Shown: piece by piece, positions 7,912-16,929 of the stretch
Layout: every line of letters begins with the position of its first letter
Position numbering within the stretch: position 1 is the stretch's first letter
Source: an uncultured Massilia sp.
GTDB taxonomy: Bacteria; Pseudomonadota; Gammaproteobacteria; Burkholderiales; Burkholderiaceae
Direction of reading: 5' to 3'
Assembly: GCA_946481275.1 (NCBI GenBank)
Contig: CAMLMV010000017.1
Location: 62,001 to 126,000 of the forward strand
DNA length: 64,000 nucleotides
Notes under the pieces: generated by a model
Told to the model about the DNA's origin: nothing
What the model saw: only the letters and a program-made list of their open reading frames with translations
Database searches by the model: none
Program-made: the position numbers and the translations under genes

Positions 7912-10881
7912 ATGCGTACACCACTGCAACGCACCCTCATCAACCTCGCCGTCGCCAGCGCCTGCGGGATGCTGGGCGCTGCCCATGCGCAGCAAGCCGA
8001 ACCGGCACAACAGTCGGCGACGGATGCCCAGGCAGCGCAGGCCCCTGAAGCCGCCCCCGCCGTCCCGGAAGCGAACGTCGTGCGCATTTCCGGCTCGCGC
8101 ATCGCGGCCCGCGGCTTCACGCAGCCGACGCCGACGACGAGCCTGTCCAGCGCCGACCTGGAAAAGGCCGCCAAGCCGAACCTGTTCAACACGCTGGCCG
8201 AACTGCCGGCGCTGCAGGGCAGCACGGGCCGCACGACGAGCACCAACAGCACGTCGAGCGGCATCCAGGGTCTGAGCTCGCTGAGCCTGCGCGGCCTGGG
8301 CACGATCCGGACCCTGACGCTGCTCGACGGCCAGCGCGTCGTCGGCGCGAACGTCACGGGTGTCACCGACGTCAGCCAGTTCCCGCAACTGCTGGTGAAA
8401 CGCGTGGACGTCGTGACGGGCGGTGCGTCCGCATCGTACGGGTCCGATGCGGTGGGCGGTGTCGTCAACTTCATCACCGACAAAAAATTCACGGGTTTTA
8501 AAGCGAACGTCGAGGGTGGCCAGACGAAATACCACGACGACAAGAGCGGCACCCTGCAGGCCGCCTGGGGCAAGGGCTTCCTGAACGACCGCCTGCACGC
8601 GACCGTCAGCGGCGAGTTCAGCAAGGAAAACGGCATCGATTCGCCGGGCTTCGGCGAAGTGGGCGCGGGCGGCCGCACGTGGTATCGCAACACGGTGTTC
8701 CAGCGCCGTCCGCTGTCGCAGACCAATGACGGCAAGCCGGAATACATGGCCATCGACCACGCCCAGCAATACCAGTATTCGAAATACGGCCTGATCACGA
8801 ACGGCCCGCTGCAGGGCACCGCGTTCGGCGACGGCGGCGTGCCGTACCAATTCAACTACGGCTCGAACGGCGTGCCGACCGGCACCGGCCAGGTCACGAA
8901 TTGCGTGAACCCGTTCTGCGTGGGCGGCGATCTCTCCGGCAGCGTGGGCGCCGGCACGAACCTCGCGATGAATTTCAAGCGGCAGGTCGCCTACACGCGC
9001 CTGTCGTGGGACCTCGACGCGGATAACGAGATCTACTTCACCGCCAACTATGCGCAGGTGAAATCGCACTTCTCGCCGAATCCGGGTGCGGCCAAGCAGG
9101 CCAACCTGACGATCCAGTGCGACAACCCGTTCCTGCCGGCGTCGATCGCGGCGGCCTGCGCGGCCAACAACATCAAGAGCTTCCAATACGGCACGGCGAA
9201 CGCCATCTTCCCCGCCAACATCAACGTGCATCCGACGCGCACGCAGCGCCGCTTCGTCGTCGGTGCGGACGGCAGGTTCAACCTGTTCGGCAAGGAATGG
9301 TCGTACGACGCGTATGCGGAACACGGCGAGAACACGACGAACATCAACGTCCACGACATCACGCTGAACACGCGCTACAACAATGCGATCGATGCCGTGC
9401 GCGATGCCAGCGGCAAGATCGTCTGCCGCAACGCCGTGGCCGCCGCGAACGGTTGCGTACCGCTGAACATCATCGGCAACAACCCCGTCGATCCGGCCGC
9501 CTGGGGCTATATCGCGCCGGCCGCCGGCCCGATCCAGCGCACGACGCAAAGCCAGGACGTGGCCAGCGCCAACTTCAACGGCGAGATCTGGGAAGGCTGG
9601 GCGGGCCCGCTGTCGATGGCGACCGGTGCCGAATGGCGCCGGGAGAAGTACGACGTGCACGGCGACCCATACGGCGCCGGCGTCTCCCCCGATTCGATCG
9701 GCGGCGCCGCCTACCCGGCCGACCCCACCCTCAACAGCACGGTCGGCAACAACTGGTATGCAGGTAACTATCACAACGGCGCAGGCTCGTACAACGTGCG
9801 CGAGGCGTACGTCGAGCTGAACCTGCCCGTGCTCAAGTCGGACACCTGGGGCGAAGCGAACCTGAACCTGGCCGACCGCCAGACCAAGTACAGCACGGCC
9901 GGCAGCGTGAGCAGCTGGAAGATCGGCGCCACGTGGAAGACGCCCATCGACGGCCTGCGCTTCCGCGCCGTCAGCTCGAAGGACGTGCGCGCGCCTAATC
10001 TCTCCGAACTGTTCGCGGCGCCGGTCGTCGTCAACAACCAGGTCCAGTACCAGGGCAACACGGTCAGCGTGCAGCAGCGCACCGTCGGCAACACGAACCT
10101 GCGCCCGGAAATCGCGCGCAACAACTCGTTCGGCATCGTGCTGAGCCAGCCGAGCTGGGCGCCGGGCTTCTCGACGTCGCTCGACTACTACGACATCAAG
10201 GTCAACGACGTGATTTCGACCTTGTCGATCCAGCAGGAAGTCGACCTGTGCGTGGCCGGCAACCAGGAGATCTGCCAGGCGATGGTGCTGAACAGCCCGG
10301 GCAACAACTACGTCACGGTGCAGAACTTCAATCTCGCGTCGCTGCATTTGAAAGGCTTCGACATCGAGTCGGCGTACCGCACGAACCTCGACAAATTCAG
10401 CCTGCCGGGCCGCTTCACCGTCCGCGCGCTGGCCACCCGCACGCTGCACTTCATCACGGATTCGGGCGTTGTCGGCACGATCCCGTCGGAAGGCGCGGGC
10501 GTCAATTTGGGCAACACGCCGAAGTGGAAGGTGCTGGCCACGCAGACATGGGATAACGACAAGCTGAGCCTCACGCTGACGGAACGCTGGTTCAGCGACG
10601 GCAAGTACAGCAACGAGTACATCGAGTGCCAGACGAACTGCCCGGTGTCGACCCTGATCCACCCGACCATCTACAACAACAAGATGAAGGGCGCGACCTA
10701 CGTCGACTTCGGCGGCAGCTACAACGTGTCGAAGCAGCTGATGGTCTACTTCAAGATCGACAACCTGGCGGACCGCGATCCGGAACCGGCACCGCAGGCC
10801 AACCCGAGCTTCGCGATCAACCCGGCCCTGTACGACGTCGTGGGACGCACCTACCGCGCCGGCCTGCGCTACAACTTCTGA
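7912..10881 (+). CDS. TonB-dependent receptor (gluconate/polysaccharide cluster)
   Basis: 989 residues, outer-membrane active transporter. The ATG at 7912, six bases after GGAGA, gives a signal peptide ending GAAHAQ. The plug domain follows (about 45-190): VVRISGSRIAARGFTQPTPT, then LSLRGLGTIRTLTLLDGQRVV and VDVVTGGASASYGSDAVGGV, all standard for this receptor subclass. A long 22-strand barrel ends in the canonical terminal aromatic (AGLRYNF). An N-terminal A/P/Q-rich spacer precedes the plug. Such receptors import oligosaccharides or chelates using TonB energy. Here gntK and a GntP permease suggest an aldonate- or uronate-containing oligosaccharide. The ligand is inferred from context only. 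Confidence 0.9.
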   Translation: MRTPLQRTLINLAVASACGMLGAAHAQQAEPAQQSATDAQAAQAPEAAPAVPEANVVRISGSRIAARGFTQPTPTTSLSSADLEKAAKPNLFNTLAELPALQGSTGRTTSTNSTSSGIQGLSSLSLRGLGTIRTLTLLDGQRVVGANVTGVTDVSQFPQLLVKRVDVVTGGASASYGSDAVGGVVNFITDKKFTGFKANVEGGQTKYHDDKSGTLQAAWGKGFLNDRLHATVSGEFSKENGIDSPGFGEVGAGGRTWYRNTVFQRRPLSQTNDGKPEYMAIDHAQQYQYSKYGLITNGPLQGTAFGDGGVPYQFNYGSNGVPTGTGQVTNCVNPFCVGGDLSGSVGAGTNLAMNFKRQVAYTRLSWDLDADNEIYFTANYAQVKSHFSPNPGAAKQANLTIQCDNPFLPASIAAACAANNIKSFQYGTANAIFPANINVHPTRTQRRFVVGADGRFNLFGKEWSYDAYAEHGENTTNINVHDITLNTRYNNAIDAVRDASGKIVCRNAVAAANGCVPLNIIGNNPVDPAAWGYIAPAAGPIQRTTQSQDVASANFNGEIWEGWAGPLSMATGAEWRREKYDVHGDPYGAGVSPDSIGGAAYPADPTLNSTVGNNWYAGNYHNGAGSYNVREAYVELNLPVLKSDTWGEANLNLADRQTKYSTAGSVSSWKIGATWKTPIDGLRFRAVSSKDVRAPNLSELFAAPVVVNNQVQYQGNTVSVQQRTVGNTNLRPEIARNNSFGIVLSQPSWAPGFSTSLDYYDIKVNDVISTLSIQQEVDLCVAGNQEICQAMVLNSPGNNYVTVQNFNLASLHLKGFDIESAYRTNLDKFSLPGRFTVRALATRTLHFITDSGVVGTIPSEGAGVNLGNTPKWKVLATQTWDNDKLSLTLTERWFSDGKYSNEYIECQTNCPVSTLIHPTIYNNKMKGATYVDFGGSYNVSKQLMVYFKIDNLADRDPEPAPQANPSFAINPALYDVVGRTYRAGLRYNF

Positions 10882-10894
10882 GCGGAGGCCCGCC

Positions 10895-12217
10895 GTGTGG
10901 AACCTCCTGTCCGTACTGCTGGCGGTCGGGCTGCTGACGGTGATGATCGCGTGGGGCAAGATTCAGCCGCTCCTCGCGTTCGTCGTCGCAGCGATCGTCG
11001 CCGCCTTGATGCTGGGGATGCCCGCCGCGAAGATCCCGGGCGCCATCGAAAAGGGGATCGGTGACCTGCTCGGGTCCCTGGTCGTCGTGATCTGCCTGGG
11101 CGCCGTGTTCGGCAAGCTGATCGCCGACAGCGGCGCGGCCCGGCGCATCGCCATCAGCCTCGTCGACCGGCTCGGCATGGCGCGGATCCCGGTGGCGATG
11201 ACCGTCACCGGCTTTGTCGTCGGCATGCCGCTGTACTACAACGTCGGCTTCGTGCTGATGATCCCGCTGATCTTCTCGCTCGTGTACCAGTCGGGCCGCC
11301 CGGCCGTGGCGCTGGGCATGCCGCTGCTGGCGGGCCTGTCGATCGCGCACGGCTTCCTGCCCCCGCACCCGTCCGCGACGGCGCTCGTCGTCGCCGTGCA
11401 CGCAGACATGGGCAAGACGCTGCTGTATGGCCTCGTCGTCGCGATCCCCACGCTGATCATCGCCGGGCCGATCTTCGCCATGTCGCTGAAACACATCCGC
11501 GCGGAGCCCGCGCCGATGTTCCGCACCGCGCAGCAGGCGATTCCCGACAGCGAGCTGCCGGGCACCTTCAACAGCTTCTTCACCGCATTGCTGCCGGTCG
11601 TGGTGCTGGGTACCCTCACGCTCGTCACGATGGTCCGTCCCGACCTGTCCAAGCCGCTCGCGTTTCTATCCAGTCCGCTCGTCGTGATGCTGCTGTCGTA
11701 CGGCGTTGCGGTCGTCACGCTGGGTATCGGCCGCGGCCAGCCGTTCTCGAAAACGACCGACAGCGCCGCGGGCGCGCTGCGCGAGATCTCGCCGATCCTG
11801 ATGATCATCGCCGGTGCGGGTGGCCTGAAACAGGTGCTGATCGATTCCGGCGTCAGCGCGGAACTGGGCACGCAGCTCGCCCACATGCCCGTGCATCCGC
11901 TGCTGCTCGGCTGGGCCGTCGCCACGCTGATCCGCGTCTGCCTCGGCTCCGCCACGGTGGCCGGCATCACGGCGGCGGGCGTCGTCGGGCCGCTCGTGGA
12001 AAGCTCCGGCGTCGACCCGAACCTGATGGTCCTCGCCGTCGGCGCGGGGAGCCTGATGTTCAGTCACGTGAACGATTCCGGCTTCTGGATGTTCAAGGAA
12101 TACTTCGGCCTGTCGCTGAAGGATACGTTCCGCTCGTGGACGATGATGGAGACGATCGTCGGCGTGTTCGGACTGCTGTTCGTGATGTTGTTGTCGCTGT
12201 TCGTCACTCAAGGATAA
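10895..12217 (+). CDS. GntP family permease (gluconate/aldonate-proton symporter)
   Basis: 440 residues, about twelve to fourteen hydrophobic spans. GTG start at 10895, 13 nt after the receptor stop, with GGAGG just before. Family-typical segments are the GKIQPLLAFVVAAIVAALMLGMP start, IEKGIGDLLGSLVVVICLGAVFGKL, GLSIAHGFLPPHPSATA and LIRVCLGSATVAGITAAGVVGP. GntP proteins import gluconate or related sugar acids through the inner membrane with protons. With gluconokinase two genes upstream this completes uptake and phosphorylation. GntP, GntT and GntU types cannot be told apart by eye, so no symbol is given. Confidence 0.92.
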   Translation: MWNLLSVLLAVGLLTVMIAWGKIQPLLAFVVAAIVAALMLGMPAAKIPGAIEKGIGDLLGSLVVVICLGAVFGKLIADSGAARRIAISLVDRLGMARIPVAMTVTGFVVGMPLYYNVGFVLMIPLIFSLVYQSGRPAVALGMPLLAGLSIAHGFLPPHPSATALVVAVHADMGKTLLYGLVVAIPTLIIAGPIFAMSLKHIRAEPAPMFRTAQQAIPDSELPGTFNSFFTALLPVVVLGTLTLVTMVRPDLSKPLAFLSSPLVVMLLSYGVAVVTLGIGRGQPFSKTTDSAAGALREISPILMIIAGAGGLKQVLIDSGVSAELGTQLAHMPVHPLLLGWAVATLIRVCLGSATVAGITAAGVVGPLVESSGVDPNLMVLAVGAGSLMFSHVNDSGFWMFKEYFGLSLKDTFRSWTMMETIVGVFGLLFVMLLSLFVTQG

Positions 12218-12223
12218 CTATAA

Positions 12224-15200
12224 ATGAAGACTACGCTTTCAACGCTTTTACGTCCGCTTCCGGCGGCGCTGGTGCTTGCGTTCGTGCTGGCCGCGCCGGC
12301 ATCGGCCGCTTCCGTATCCGCTTTCCAGACCATGCCCGAGGACCCGCGCGCCGTCGTCGTGCACGCGAAGGGCGACGGCAGGACGGACGACACGGCCGCC
12401 ATCCAGCAGGCCATCGACGCCGCCGCCAACAAGGGCGAAGGCGGTGTCGTGTTCCTGCCATCCGGCCGCTACCGCATCACGAAGAGCATCCTGATCCCGC
12501 TCGCCGTGCGCGTGTACGGCGTGGGCGCCACGCGTCCCGTGTTTGTGCTGGCGCCGAAGACGCCCGGCTTCCAGCAGGGCGTCGCCAACATGGTGATCTT
12601 CACCGGCGGCGACCAGTACACGGTGGGCAAGGTGCCGATGCCCGTCGCGGGCGCCGTCGGCGCGGAGAAGGACGTGCGCGACGCGAACTCCGCCACGTTC
12701 TATTCCGTGCTGTCGAACGTCGACTTCGAGATCGGCGACGGCAACCCGGCCGCCACCGGCGTGCGCATGCACACGGCGCAGCACTCCAACCTGTCGCACA
12801 TCGATTTTCATATCGGCAGCGGCCTCGCCGGCGTCTACCACGTCGGCAACATCGCATACGACCTGAAATTCCACGGCGGACGCTACGGCATCCTCGCCGA
12901 GAAGACGTCGCCCGCCTGGCAGTTCACGCTCGTCGACGCGACGTTCGACGGCCAGCGCGACGCGGCCATCCGCGAGCACGAGGCCGGGCTCACGCTGGAC
13001 AACGTCGACATCCGCGACACCCCGGTCGGCATCGACATCGACCGCGGCTACGGCGACTGGCTGTATGCGAAGAACGTCCGCTTCGAGAACGTGGCGAAGG
13101 CCGCCGTCGTCATCAGCAACGAAGACAACGTCTACACGCAGATCGCGTTCGACCACGCCAGCGCTCGCAATGTACCGACCTTTGCGAAGTTCCGCGACAG
13201 CGGCAAGACCCTCGCGGGCGCCGGCCGCGCGTACGAGGTTACGGAACTGAACTACGGCATGAAGGTGGACCAGCTGGGTACGCCGGGGCGCTTCACGACC
13301 AACTACAAGACGGCGCCTTTGAGTGCCAAGGCCACGCCGCAGCGTGTGCTGAAAGCGCTGCCGCCGTCGAAGGAATGGGCCAACGTGCACAAATTCGGCG
13401 CGAAGGGCGACGGCCGCGCAGACGACACGGCCGCCATCCAGAAGGCCATCGACAGCAACCGCGTCGTGTACCTGCCGCAGGGCTTCTACATGGTCAACGA
13501 CACGATCCGCATGAAGCCGGACACCGTGATCGTCGGCCTGCACCCGGGCCTGACGCAGCTCGTGCTGCCCAACGGTTCGCCCCTGTTCCAGGGCGTCGAC
13601 ACGCCGAAGGCGCTGCTGGAAAGCGCGCGCGGCGGCGCCGGCATCGTCTCCGGCATCGGCCTCGCGACGGGTGAAGTCAACAACCGCGCCGTCGCGCTGC
13701 TGTGGCGCGCGGGCGAGCAATCGCTGGTCGACGACGTGCGCATACAGGGCGGCCACGGCACGCGCCTGTACGACGGCACGCGCGCCGATCCGTACCAGAA
13801 GTCCGCGAAATGGGATACGACCCTGTGGTGGGACCGCCAGTACCCGAGCGTCTGGGTGACGGACGGCGGCGGCGGCACGTTCACCGGCATCTGGTCGCCC
13901 AGCGGCTATGCGCAGGCGGGCTTCTATGTGACGAACACGAAGACGCCGGGCCGCGTGTACGAACTCTCGGCGGAGCACCACATCCGCAACGAGATCGTGC
14001 TGGACGGCGTGGAGAACTGGTCGTTCTACGCACCGCAGACGGAAGAAGAAGTCCGCGACGGCATGGATTCCGTGTCGCTCGATATCCGGAATTCGAAAAA
14101 CATCCTGATCGCGAACTACCACGGTTACCGCGTCACCCGCTCCATCAAGCCGGCGGTGACGGCCGTGCGCATCGCGAACTCCAGCGACATCCGCTTCCGC
14201 AACGTGCACGTGAACGGCGAGAGCGGCTTCGCCACCTGCGACGAGAACGGTTGCACCACCTACCTGCGCGCGTCGAAGTATCCGTACGAGAACGCCATCA
14301 CCGACGTCACGCACAACATCGAGGTGCGCGAGCGCGAGTTCGCGATCCTCGATTACACGGGCAAGCAGACGGCCGCGCCGGCGCCCTCCGGCAAGGTCGA
14401 GAAGGTCGCGGACGGCTTCTATTCCATCGCCGGCGCCGCCGTCGACGCCAACGGCAAGCTGTACTTCATCGACCGCCACTTCAAGCGCATCCACGCCTGG
14501 AGCCGCGACCGCGGCCTGGAGATCGTGCGCGACACGCCGCTCGACCCGATCAACCTCGCCATCGACCGCAGCGGCAACGTGATGGTCGTGTCGCACTACG
14601 GCCCGAGCGCGAGCGTGTATGCGTTCAAGCCGGACGTGCCGCCGACGCCGGACGGCTACACGATGATCAAGCCGACGGCCATTGCAGCGCGTGCGGATGC
14701 GCGCGTGGCCATCCCCGTCAACTTCTGGCAGAACGGCGAATTCCAGGACCAGATCGATCCGAAGACCTACGAGTTCACCACCTTGAGCGAGATGTTCGCC
14801 CGCGACGTGGCCAAGCCGAAGGCGCAGGAATACGTGTCGCCGGACGGCAGCCTCGTGCTCCCGGCGTGGCGCGTGACGCGCCAGGGGCCGACGGACCACA
14901 TGGGCTACCGCTGGTCCGACACGCTCGACACGCACGGCTTTACCAGCGCCCGCGTGGGCGAGCGCGTGATCTTCACGAACGGCTCCGAGAACCGCACGTT
15001 CAGTGGGCTCGTGGGCCAGGGCGGCGCCATCACGGACCTGAAGCAGGTGGCCGACCGCGGCGGCGAAAGCGCGACCTTGGGCCCGGACGGCAACGTCTAC
15101 GTCGCCAACGGCCAGGTGTTCATCTACGGCCCGGACGGCAAGGAACGCGGCCGCATCGACGTGCCGGAGCGCCCGCTGCAGCTGATCTTCGGCGGTGCCG

Positions 15201-15271
15201 ACAAGCGCACCCTGTTCATCCTCACGCACCACAGCCTATACACTAGCCAAATCGCGAGCCATGTCGACTAA
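12224..15271 (+). CDS. Secreted enzyme with two pectate-lyase-3/GH28-like beta-helices and a C-terminal beta-propeller
   Basis: 1015 residues with a signal peptide (ends APASAAS, about residue 29). The first right-handed beta-helix begins at HAKGDGRTDDTAAIQQAIDA (about 47) and runs to about 340. The second begins at HKFGAKGDGRADDTAAIQKA (about 392) and continues to about 720. Both open with the GDGxxDDTxAIQxAID motif of the pectate_lyase_3 / GH28-related fold. From about 725 repeated segments (GFYSIAGAAVDANGKLYFID, PINLAIDRSGNVMVVSHYG, ATLGPDGNVYVANGQVFIYG) look like an NHL/SMP-30-type propeller. It probably acts on a polysaccharide in the periplasm or outside the cell. It sits 6 nt after gntP and overlaps the next gene by 11 bp. 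The bond it cleaves is unknown. Confidence 0.8.
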   Translation: MKTTLSTLLRPLPAALVLAFVLAAPASAASVSAFQTMPEDPRAVVVHAKGDGRTDDTAAIQQAIDAAANKGEGGVVFLPSGRYRITKSILIPLAVRVYGVGATRPVFVLAPKTPGFQQGVANMVIFTGGDQYTVGKVPMPVAGAVGAEKDVRDANSATFYSVLSNVDFEIGDGNPAATGVRMHTAQHSNLSHIDFHIGSGLAGVYHVGNIAYDLKFHGGRYGILAEKTSPAWQFTLVDATFDGQRDAAIREHEAGLTLDNVDIRDTPVGIDIDRGYGDWLYAKNVRFENVAKAAVVISNEDNVYTQIAFDHASARNVPTFAKFRDSGKTLAGAGRAYEVTELNYGMKVDQLGTPGRFTTNYKTAPLSAKATPQRVLKALPPSKEWANVHKFGAKGDGRADDTAAIQKAIDSNRVVYLPQGFYMVNDTIRMKPDTVIVGLHPGLTQLVLPNGSPLFQGVDTPKALLESARGGAGIVSGIGLATGEVNNRAVALLWRAGEQSLVDDVRIQGGHGTRLYDGTRADPYQKSAKWDTTLWWDRQYPSVWVTDGGGGTFTGIWSPSGYAQAGFYVTNTKTPGRVYELSAEHHIRNEIVLDGVENWSFYAPQTEEEVRDGMDSVSLDIRNSKNILIANYHGYRVTRSIKPAVTAVRIANSSDIRFRNVHVNGESGFATCDENGCTTYLRASKYPYENAITDVTHNIEVREREFAILDYTGKQTAAPAPSGKVEKVADGFYSIAGAAVDANGKLYFIDRHFKRIHAWSRDRGLEIVRDTPLDPINLAIDRSGNVMVVSHYGPSASVYAFKPDVPPTPDGYTMIKPTAIAARADARVAIPVNFWQNGEFQDQIDPKTYEFTTLSEMFARDVAKPKAQEYVSPDGSLVLPAWRVTRQGPTDHMGYRWSDTLDTHGFTSARVGERVIFTNGSENRTFSGLVGQGGAITDLKQVADRGGESATLGPDGNVYVANGQVFIYGPDGKERGRIDVPERPLQLIFGGADKRTLFILTHHSLYTSQIASHVD

Positions 15272-16154
15272 GCGCATCGTTGTCTCCGCCCTGCTGGCGC
15301 TGGGCTGCGCCGGCAGCGCGCTCGCCCAGCAGGCCGTGCAACTGTGGCCCGACGGCGCGCCCGGTTCCGAAAAGCGTCACGGCGAGCCCGAGAAGCTGAC
15401 GGACGGCGCGTACGTCAGCAACGTGCACGACCCGTCGCTGACGGTGCTGCGCGCCGATCCGCGTCATGCGAACGGCGCGGCGATGATCGTCGTGCCGGGC
15501 GGCGGGCATCGCATGCTCGTGTTCCAGAACGAGGGCGTCGTCGCGGGCAAGCTGCTGAACCGCATGGGCGTCACCGCCTTCGTCTTGAAATACCGGCTCG
15601 CGCGCGATCCGGATTCCGCCGGCTACAGCATCGAAGGCGACGGCGCGGCCGACCTGCGCCGCGCCGTGCGCTGGGTGCGCGCGCATGCGGGAGACTATGG
15701 CATCGACCCGCAGCGCGTGGGCATCATGGGCTTCTCGGCCGGCGGCGAACTCGTGTCGCTCGTCGCCGACAATCCGGAACCCGCGCAGCGCGGCAAGACC
15801 GATGCGCTGGACCGCCAGAGCGCACGCCCGGACTTCCAGGTGCTCGTGTATCCCGGACCGCTGGGCTCCCCCGCCAGGGCCGTCGACGGCGCGCCGCCCG
15901 CGTTCCTCGTCGCCGGTTCGCGCGACACGTGCTGCATGCCCCCCACCGTCACCCTGTACCAGCAACTGGTCAAAGCCGGCGTGTCGGCGGAGCTGCACCT
16001 GTATGCGGACACGGACCACGCGTTCAACGTGGGCCAGCGCGGCGAACGCATCTCGCTGCAGCACTGGCCGGATCGCCTCGCGGACTGGCTGTCGGACGGC
16101 GGCTGGCTCGTCCCCCGCAACGGACGCAAGCCGGAAGGCGTGCCCGCCCCCTGA
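15261..16154 (+). CDS. Secreted alpha/beta hydrolase (acetylxylan-esterase/BD-FAE-like)
   Basis: 297 residues. The ATG at 15261 (MSTKRIVVSALLALGCAGSALAQ) gives a clean signal peptide and overlaps the previous stop by 11 bp, implying coupled translation. The fold is the dienelactone/BD-FAE type: IVVPGGGHRMLVFQNEG (oxyanion GGGH), nucleophile elbow GFSAGGE, and a late His in ADTDHAF with an Asp upstream. ELVSLVADNP follows the elbow, as in acetylxylan esterase-like proteins. It probably removes acyl decorations from the sugar polymer handled by the beta-helix protein upstream. Substrate not provable from sequence. Confidence 0.8.
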   Translation: MSTKRIVVSALLALGCAGSALAQQAVQLWPDGAPGSEKRHGEPEKLTDGAYVSNVHDPSLTVLRADPRHANGAAMIVVPGGGHRMLVFQNEGVVAGKLLNRMGVTAFVLKYRLARDPDSAGYSIEGDGAADLRRAVRWVRAHAGDYGIDPQRVGIMGFSAGGELVSLVADNPEPAQRGKTDALDRQSARPDFQVLVYPGPLGSPARAVDGAPPAFLVAGSRDTCCMPPTVTLYQQLVKAGVSAELHLYADTDHAFNVGQRGERISLQHWPDRLADWLSDGGWLVPRNGRKPEGVPAP

Positions 16155-16164
16155 AAGGATTCAT

Positions 16165-16929
16165 ATGAAACGTATCGCATCGGCGCTGGCCGCGGCCCTG
16201 CTGGCCACGCCGGCGGCATGGGCGGCGGACGTGCAGTACAAGCTGCTCGTGCTGGCCATCCCCAACAAGTACCACTACGAATACATCCCCATCGCGCGGG
16301 AGAGCCTGGAAAAGCTGGCCAAGCTGCACGCGTTCGAGTTCAACTACACGAACAAGACCGAGGTCTTCGACGGCGACCTGAAACAGTATGCGGCGGTCGT
16401 CTTCCTCAATACGCCGGGCGAGGAACTGAACCCGGCGCAGCGCGCGAAGTTCGAGGCGTACATGCGTGACGGCGGCAATGCCGTCGTCGTGCACCGCGCC
16501 GCGATCACGCCGCCGAACGGGTGGGTATGGTACGAAAAGCTCGTCGGCCGCTCGTTCAAGACGCACCCGATGCTGCAGACGGGCGCCGTCGACGTCGTCG
16601 ATAAAACCTTCCCCGCGACGTTCGGCATCCCGCCGCGCTGGATCTGGAGCGACGAGTGGTACGAGACGACGAACCCGTACAAGGTCGCCATCCACCCCGT
16701 GCTGAACATCGATGAATCCAGCTACGACGTCACGAAGATCTGGCCCGGCCAGGTGTCGACGGGCATGGGCAAGGATCACCCGGTGTCGTGGTACCACACG
16801 GTCGAGAAGGGCCGCGTGTTCGTCACGCTGCTGGGCCACAACGGCGACATGTACCGCGACCCGCAATACCTGTCGCACCTGATGGGCGGGATCTGGTGGG
16901 CGGCGACGGGCCGCGGCCAGCAGCGTTAA
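16165..16929 (+). CDS. ThuA-like domain protein, secreted
   Basis: 254 residues with a signal peptide (MKRIASALAAALLATPAAWA). ATG at 16165 after AAAGGA. The mature part has the ThuA flavodoxin/amidotransferase-like pattern: YKLLVLAIPNKYHYEYIPIA, a strand with YAAVVFLNTPGEELNPAQRAKF, GNAVVVHRAAI, then DHPVSWYHTVEKGRVFVTLLGHNG and the closing LMGGIWWAATGR. ThuA proteins accompany trehalose and other sugar utilisation genes; some convert disaccharides to 3-keto derivatives or act with oxidoreductases, but many have no known activity. It is the last gene of the plus-strand cluster. Its TAA shares TTAA with the stop of the convergent esterase gene. Confidence 0.8.
   Translation: MKRIASALAAALLATPAAWAADVQYKLLVLAIPNKYHYEYIPIARESLEKLAKLHAFEFNYTNKTEVFDGDLKQYAAVVFLNTPGEELNPAQRAKFEAYMRDGGNAVVVHRAAITPPNGWVWYEKLVGRSFKTHPMLQTGAVDVVDKTFPATFGIPPRWIWSDEWYETTNPYKVAIHPVLNIDESSYDVTKIWPGQVSTGMGKDHPVSWYHTVEKGRVFVTLLGHNGDMYRDPQYLSHLMGGIWWAATGRGQQR

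Noticed and set aside
7825..10959. A 1044-codon open frame on the minus strand across the first TonB receptor.
   Set aside because: Antisense shadow of a gene with clear TonB-receptor motifs; composition-driven in GC-rich DNA and without recognisable domains.
12248..15232. A 994-codon minus-strand frame across the beta-helix enzyme.
   Set aside because: Arg/Val/Ala/His-rich translation typical of antisense frames; the plus frame has a signal peptide and domain motifs.
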